A stretch of 64,000 nucleotides of DNA from JBGQOG01 sp052113705 (GTDB lineage: Bacteria; Pseudomonadota; Alphaproteobacteria; Rhodobacterales; Rhodobacteraceae). Location of the stretch: assembly GCF_052113705.1 (NCBI RefSeq), contig NZ_JBGQOG010000010.1, positions 1-64,000 on the forward strand, written 5' to 3'. The translations under genes were made by a program, and so were the position numbers. Positions 59,745-64,000 of this stretch are shown here, one piece after another (position 1 is the stretch's first letter; every line of letters starts with the position of its first letter). The notes beneath the pieces are model-generated. The model searched no databases. It had not been told where the DNA came from and saw nothing but the letters and a program-made list of their open reading frames with translations.

Positions 59745-60936
59745 GGCTGATCCTTGGGTTCACATCATTGGTCTCGGCGAAGATGGCCTTGAAGGGCTGA
59801 CACCTGCAAGCCGTGCCGCACTGGAGGCGGCGGAAATCGTCTTTGGCGGGCCACGGCATCTCGATCTCGTGGGGCTCGGCAGCTCCGGGCGCGGTCAGCC
59901 CTGGCCGGTGCCGTTTTCCGTGGCCCCGGTGCTGGCGGCGCGCGGCAAGCGCGTGGCGGTGCTCGCCTCGGGCGATCCGTTCTGGCATGGCGCGGGCGGC
60001 AGCCTGACCCGGCATCTGGCCCCCGGTGAGTGGATCGCGCATCCCGCGCCCTCCTGCTTCAGCCTCGCCGCCGCGCGGCTGGGCTGGAAGCTGGAAGACA
60101 CGCTCTGCCTCGGCCTGCATGCCGCGCCGCTGACCCGGTTGCGCCCGCATCTGGCGCCGGGCCAACGGCTGCTCTGCACGCTCCGCGATGGGGCGGCGGC
60201 GGGCGAACTGGCGGATTGGCTGTCAGGGGCTGGCTGGGGCGAGAGTGCCCTGTGGGTGATGGAGGCCCTGGGCGGCCCGCGCGCGCGGATCACCGAAACC
60301 ACGGCGGACAGATTTGCGCTGACAGCCCTCGCGGCGCCGGTGCTGGTGGCGATAGAGCCTGCGGGCGGCGTGGCCCTGCCGCGCACAGCGGGCCTGCCGG
60401 ATGCGCTGTTCGCGCAGGACGGGCAGATCACCAAGGCCCCCGTGCGGGCGCTGACGCTGGCGGCCCTCGCCCCACGCCCGGGCGCGCATCTGTGGGATCT
60501 GGGCGCGGGCTCCGGCTCGGTCTCGGTCGAATGGTGTCTGGCGGGCGGGACGGCTTCCGCAGTGGAAACCCGGCCGGACCGGGTGCCGAACATCCGGGCG
60601 AATGCGCTGAATTTCGGTGTCGATCACCGGCTGGCGGTGCATGAGGGCGCCAGCCTTGAGCGGGTGGCACAGCTGCCGCAACCGCAGGCGGTGTTCATTG
60701 GCGGCGGCGGCGACGCGGCGCTCCTCGCCGCCGTCTGGGCGGCCTTGCCAAATGGCGGGCGCCTCGTCATCAATGCGGTGACGCTGGAAACCGAAGCGCT
60801 GGTGCTGGCCGCCCATGCTGACTGGGGCGGCAGCTTGCTCAGGATTGATCTGGCGCAGGCAGCACCTCTCGGGCGGATGCGCGGCTGGACCCCCGCGCGC
60901 CCCCTGGTGCAATGGAGTGTGACCAAATGCGCATAG
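59743..60936 (+). CDS. cobL: Bifunctional precorrin-6B C5,15-methyltransferase/decarboxylase
   Basis: CobL methylates C5 and C15 and decarboxylates the C12 acetate. The 397-residue protein is a fusion of a CbiE-type methylase (IIGLGEDGLEGLTPASRAAL, VLASGDPFWHGAGGSL; about 1-200) and a CbiT-type methylase/decarboxylase (HLWDLGAGSGSVSVEWCLAGG, VFIGGGGDAALL; about 225-390). The ATG at 59743 overlaps the cobK start; AAGGG within cobK serves as ribosome site. It overlaps cobE by 10 bases. Confidence 0.95.
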   Translation: MADPWVHIIGLGEDGLEGLTPASRAALEAAEIVFGGPRHLDLVGLGSSGRGQPWPVPFSVAPVLAARGKRVAVLASGDPFWHGAGGSLTRHLAPGEWIAHPAPSCFSLAAARLGWKLEDTLCLGLHAAPLTRLRPHLAPGQRLLCTLRDGAAAGELADWLSGAGWGESALWVMEALGGPRARITETTADRFALTALAAPVLVAIEPAGGVALPRTAGLPDALFAQDGQITKAPVRALTLAALAPRPGAHLWDLGAGSGSVSVEWCLAGGTASAVETRPDRVPNIRANALNFGVDHRLAVHEGASLERVAQLPQPQAVFIGGGGDAALLAAVWAALPNGGRLVINAVTLETEALVLAAHADWGGSLLRIDLAQAAPLGRMRGWTPARPLVQWSVTKCA

Positions 60937-61295
60937 CCGGTTTCGGATTTCGCGGTGAAGCCAGCCTCGCCTCGCTGAAAGCGGCGTTGGAGGCGGCGGG
61001 CGGCGCCAAGGGGCTGACGGCCCTGGCCACCGCCGAGGCCAAAGCCCACGCGCCGGTCATTCAGGCCCTGGCCGAAGAGCTGGGGCTGGAGCTGCATGCG
61101 ATTCCGCGCAGCGCATTGGAGAAACAAGACACTGCCACCTGGTCGGCGCGGGTTTCGGGGCGGTTCGGCACCGGATCTTTGGCCGAAGCCGCCGCGCTGG
61201 CCGCCGCCGGTCCCGGCGCACGGCTGACCGGGCCGCGCCGGGTGTCGGCTGACGGCATGGCCACCGCCGCCATCGCAACAGGAGAAAACGGATGA
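60927..61295 (+). CDS. cobE: Cobalamin biosynthesis protein CobE (CbiG C-terminal domain)
   Basis: This 122-residue protein begins MRIAGFGFRGEASLASLKAAL and contains LTALATAEAKAHAPVIQALAEELGLELHAIPRSAL and SGRFGTGSLAEAAAL, the CobE/CbiG-C fold. In the anaerobic pathway the matching domain opens the lactone; in the aerobic pathway CobE is of unsettled function, possibly corrin handling. GGAG at 60915-60918 supports the ATG at 60927. It lies between cobL and cobM with overlaps at both ends. Confidence 0.88.
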   Translation: MRIAGFGFRGEASLASLKAALEAAGGAKGLTALATAEAKAHAPVIQALAEELGLELHAIPRSALEKQDTATWSARVSGRFGTGSLAEAAALAAAGPGARLTGPRRVSADGMATAAIATGENG

Positions 61296-62098
61296 CCGTG
61301 CATTTCATTGGCGCCGGTCCAGGTGCCGCCGATCTGATTACGCTCCGCGGCCGCGATCTGATCGCCGCCTGCCCGGTCTGCCTTTATGCCGGATCGCTGG
61401 TGCCCGAGGCGCTGCTCGCGCATTGCCCGCCCGGCGCGCGCATCGTGAACACCGCCCCGATGAGCCTTGACCAGATCATCGCCGAAATCGCCGAGGCGCA
61501 TGCAGCAGGCCAAGATGTCGCGCGGCTGCATTCGGGCGACCTCTCGGTCTGGTCGGCGATGGGCGAGCAGCTGCGCCGTCTGCGCGCGCTGGACATTCCC
61601 TATGATGTGACGCCGGGCGTGCCCTCCTTCGCCGCCGCCGCCGCCACGCTGGCCGCCGAGCTGACGCTGCCCGGTGTGGCGCAATCGGTGGTGCTGACCC
61701 GCACCTCGGGCCGCGCGAGTGCCATGCCCGAGGGCGAGACGCTCGCGAATTTCGCCCGGACGGGGGCCACGTTGGCGATTCACCTTTCGGTACATGTACT
61801 GGACAAGGTGATCGCTGACCTCACGCCGCATTACGGTGCCGATTGCCCGGTGGCGGTGGTCTGGCGCGCCAGCTGGCCCGATGAGCGGGTGGTGCGCGCC
61901 ACCCTCGCCACGCTGGAAACCGCGATTGGCGCCGAAATGGAGCGCACCGCGCTGATCCTCGTGGGGCGGGCGATCGGGGCCGAGGAATTCGGCGAAAGCC
62001 GCCTTTATGCCGGGGATTACGACCGCCGCTTCCGCCCGACGGGCACTGAGCCGCGTTTCCCCGGAACGGGTCCGGCCTCGGCCGAGCCGCAGGCGTGA
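61292..62098 (+). CDS. cobM: Precorrin-4 C11-methyltransferase
   Basis: CobM methylates C11. The 268-residue tetrapyrrole methylase has VHFIGAGPGAADLITLRG, LYAGSLVPEALL, RLHSGDLSVWSAMGEQ and VTPGVPSFAAAAA, all typical of CobM/CbiF. It overlaps cobE by 4 bases. A C-terminal tail of about 15 residues (PTGTEPRFPGTGPASAEPQA) is non-conserved. Confidence 0.95.
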   Translation: MTVHFIGAGPGAADLITLRGRDLIAACPVCLYAGSLVPEALLAHCPPGARIVNTAPMSLDQIIAEIAEAHAAGQDVARLHSGDLSVWSAMGEQLRRLRALDIPYDVTPGVPSFAAAAATLAAELTLPGVAQSVVLTRTSGRASAMPEGETLANFARTGATLAIHLSVHVLDKVIADLTPHYGADCPVAVVWRASWPDERVVRATLATLETAIGAEMERTALILVGRAIGAEEFGESRLYAGDYDRRFRPTGTEPRFPGTGPASAEPQA

Positions 62099-62105
62099 TC
62101 CGAAG

Positions 62106-63413
62106 GTGACCCCGGGCCTGTTGATCTCTGCCCCCGCGTCGGGCACCGGCAAGACCACGCTGACGCTGGGCCTTCTGGCCGCGTTGCGGGCGCAGGGGGT
62201 TTGCGTGCAGCCCTTCAAGAACGGGCCGGATTACATCGACCCCGCCTTTCACGCGGCGGCCTCGGGGCGGGCTTCGGTCAATCTCGATGGCTGGGCGATG
62301 GGCAAGGCGATGCTCGCCGGGCTGATCCATGCCGGGGCGGATGCCGATCTGGTGATCGCCGAAGGCTCGATGGGGCTTTTTGACGGCGTGGCGGTGCCGG
62401 GGGCCCATGGCACCGGGGCGAGTGCCGATCTCGCGGCGCTGACCGGCTGGCCGGTGGTGCTGGTGCTCGATGTCTCGGGGCAGGCGCAATCGGCGGGCGC
62501 GGTGGCGCTGGGTTTTGCCCGAATGCGGCCCGAGGTGCAGATTGCCGGCGTGGTGGCCAACCGTGTCGCCTCGCCCCGGCATGAAGCGATGGTGCGCGAG
62601 GGGCTGGCGGCGGCAGGCATCGCCTGCCTCGGCTGCCTGCCGCGCAACCCGGAGATTGAGCTGCCCGAGCGGCATCTGGGCCTTGTGCAGGCCGAGGAAA
62701 ACCCCGATCTGGCGCGGATTCTGGATGCGGCGGGCGCCTTTGTCGCCCGGCATCTGGACCTGAACGCCATCCGCGCCGCCGCCGGGCCGACCCGGCTGCC
62801 GCTCACCCCGCCGCTGCCGATCACCCCGCCGGGGCAACGGATTGCGCTGGCGCGGGATGCGGCATTTTCCTTTGTCTATCCGCATCAGCTGCAGGGCTGG
62901 CGCGCGGCGGGGGCCGAGATCCTGCCCTTCTCGCCGCTGGCCGATGAGGGCCCGGACACCGCCGCCGATTGCTGCTGGCTGCCCGGCGGCTACCCCGAGC
63001 TGCATGCGGGCGTTCTGGCCGCCGCTACGAAATTTCGGGCAGGCCTCTGCGCCTTTGCCGAAACGCGCCCGGTGCATGGCGAGTGCGGCGGCTATATGGC
63101 GATGGGCGCGGGGCTGGTGGCCGCCGATGGCAGCCGCCATGAAATGGCGGGCCTTCTGGGCCTCGAGACCTCCTTTGCCAAACGCCGGATGCATCTGGGC
63201 TATCGCCGCGCCAACCTCACCGCCCCGATGCCGGGCCAGCCCGCAGGCGCGCGGCTGATGGGGCATGAGTTTCACTATGCCAGCATTCTGGCGCAACCCG
63301 ATGCCGCGCTGGCCGAAGTAACCGATGCCACGGGGGCGGCGGTGGCCGAGACCGGCTCGCGTCGCGGGCGGGCCAGCGGCACCTTCTTTCACCTGATCGC
63401 CGAGGCCCTATGA
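62106..63413 (+). CDS. cobB: Hydrogenobyrinic acid a,c-diamide synthase
   Basis: CobB amidates the a and c side chains with glutamine and ATP. The 435-residue protein has Walker A SAPASGTGKTT near the N terminus, FKNGPDYIDPAFH, GSMGLFDG, and a C-terminal glutamine amidotransferase domain with GGYPELHAG and the nucleophile Cys in HGECGGYMAMG. The domain starts abruptly, so I use the GTG at 62106 just before TPGLLISAPASG; no strong ribosome site is visible there. It overlaps cobA by 4 bases. Confidence 0.93.
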   Translation: MTPGLLISAPASGTGKTTLTLGLLAALRAQGVCVQPFKNGPDYIDPAFHAAASGRASVNLDGWAMGKAMLAGLIHAGADADLVIAEGSMGLFDGVAVPGAHGTGASADLAALTGWPVVLVLDVSGQAQSAGAVALGFARMRPEVQIAGVVANRVASPRHEAMVREGLAAAGIACLGCLPRNPEIELPERHLGLVQAEENPDLARILDAAGAFVARHLDLNAIRAAAGPTRLPLTPPLPITPPGQRIALARDAAFSFVYPHQLQGWRAAGAEILPFSPLADEGPDTAADCCWLPGGYPELHAGVLAAATKFRAGLCAFAETRPVHGECGGYMAMGAGLVAADGSRHEMAGLLGLETSFAKRRMHLGYRRANLTAPMPGQPAGARLMGHEFHYASILAQPDAALAEVTDATGAAVAETGSRRGRASGTFFHLIAEAL

Positions 63414-64000
63414 CCGACCCGACCCCCCAAGGCTTCGTCTCCTTTGTCTCCTCCGGTCCGGGCGACCCTGAACTGTTGACGCTGAAGGCCGCCGCCCGTC
63501 TGGCTGCCGCCGATGCTGTGCTGTTCGATGACCTCTCCGCCGGGCCGATCCTTGGCCATGCCCGCGCCGGGGCCGACCTTGTGGGGGTGGGCAAACGCGC
63601 GGGCCGCCCCTCGCCCAAGCAAGATCACGTCAGCCGCCTCTTGGTGGATTACGCGCGCACCGGCGCGAAAGTGGTGCGGCTGAAATCCGGCGATTCCGGC
63701 GTGTTCGGACGGCTGGAGGAAGAAATCGTCGCGCTGCGCGAAGCCGGGATCGGCTATGAGATCATCCCCGGCGTCACCGCAGCCTCGGCTGCGGCAGCGG
63801 CGGCAGGCATTCCGCTGACCCGGCGGCTGACCGCGCGGCGGGTGCAATATGTCACCGGCCATGATGTCTCGGGCGCGCTGCCCGAGGGGCTGAACTGGCC
63901 TGCCCTGGCCGATCCGCAGGCGACCACCATCGTCTATATGGCGCGGCGCACCTTTGCGACGCTGGCCGCTGGGCTGATCGCCCAGGGCCTGCCACCCGAG
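63410..64000 (+). CDS. cobA: Uroporphyrinogen-III C-methyltransferase, partial (cut by window edge)
   Basis: CobA makes precorrin-2 from uroporphyrinogen III using two S-adenosylmethionines, the branch point into corrin synthesis. The first 197 codons are visible: SSGPGDPELLTLKAA, the VGKRAGRPSPKQD loop, RLKSGDSGVFGR (SAM site), IPGVTAASAAAAAAGIPLT and VTGHD. The ATG at 63410 overlaps the cobB stop (ATGA). The C-terminal part lies beyond the window, so it is not known whether a siroheme-synthase fusion exists, though the N-terminal start argues for stand-alone SUMT. Confidence 0.93.
   Translation, partial: MTDPTPQGFVSFVSSGPGDPELLTLKAAARLAAADAVLFDDLSAGPILGHARAGADLVGVGKRAGRPSPKQDHVSRLLVDYARTGAKVVRLKSGDSGVFGRLEEEIVALREAGIGYEIIPGVTAASAAAAAAGIPLTRRLTARRVQYVTGHDVSGALPEGLNWPALADPQATTIVYMARRTFATLAAGLIAQGLPPE

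Noticed and set aside
1..64000. CRISPR arrays, tRNA or rRNA genes, insertion sequences, phage genes
   Set aside because: Reading the intergenic gaps, I saw no regularly spaced repeats, no T-loop/anticodon arm sequences, and no transposase or integrase genes. A tRNA and IS search by program would be the decisive test.

Overview
The window looks like a chromosomal segment of an alphaproteobacterium of the Rhodobacteraceae/Paracoccaceae type. The evidence is very high GC, the chvI-chvG-hprK-rapZ-EIIA-HPr locus divergent from pckA, a methylsuccinyl-CoA dehydrogenase, DUF1491, DUF2062 and DUF6473 genes, free-standing Hint proteins, and an oxygen-dependent cobalamin pathway. CobG is present, so I would not assign it to Rhodobacter capsulatus, which is reported to use CobZ instead. 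No phage, transposon, CRISPR array or tRNA gene was seen.

Layout. 1-13 kb: the 5' part of tuf, a cytochrome P450, parC, an SH3-domain protein, an SDR dehydrogenase, a HIG1-type membrane protein, a PduO-type cobalamin adenosyltransferase, etfBA, a divergent qorB/HxlR pair sharing a clear operator, a DUF6473 protein, a 3-hydroxybutyryl-CoA dehydrogenase and an acyltransferase. 13-20 kb: the regulatory PTS proteins, RapZ, HprK and ChvG/ChvI, then pckA. 20-32 kb: rnr, dapE, a two-gene Hint cassette, a TauE-type permease, the probable mcd gene, a TRIC/UPF0126 protein, rnhA, a LysE exporter and ispH. 32-42 kb: an NYN protein, folK, rpoZ, the (p)ppGpp synthetase/hydrolase, DUF2062, pdxJ, acpS, lepB, rnc, era, DUF1491 and recO.

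42-64 kb is an almost complete aerobic cobalamin region. The minus-strand unit cobP-cobU-cobV handles late nucleotide-loop assembly. A divergent unit encodes a phosphatase, an L-threonine-kinase-like GHMP protein, CbiB, CobC and BluB. cobQ and cobO lie on the minus strand. A cobalamin riboswitch then precedes DUF1636-cobW-cobN-cobG-cobH-cobI-cobJ, followed by cobL-cobE-cobM-cobB-cobA. cobK is inverted inside this run: its start codon overlaps that of cobL and its 3' end overlaps cobJ. cobF and the CobS/CobT chelatase subunits are not in the window.

The metabolism fits together. ETF and the probable Mcd belong to acetyl-CoA assimilation by the ethylmalonyl-CoA route, whose two mutases need adenosylcobalamin. 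That cofactor is made by the cob genes and adenosylated by either of two unrelated adenosyltransferases found here.

The least explained items are a dispersed intergenic element (GC hairpin, GATATTT core, then CAAGAAGAAAG or AAGCAAAG) present about nine times, the Hint cassette, the inverted cobK, GC palindromes inside cobG, and a DUF1636 iron-sulfur-type protein placed first under the B12 riboswitch.
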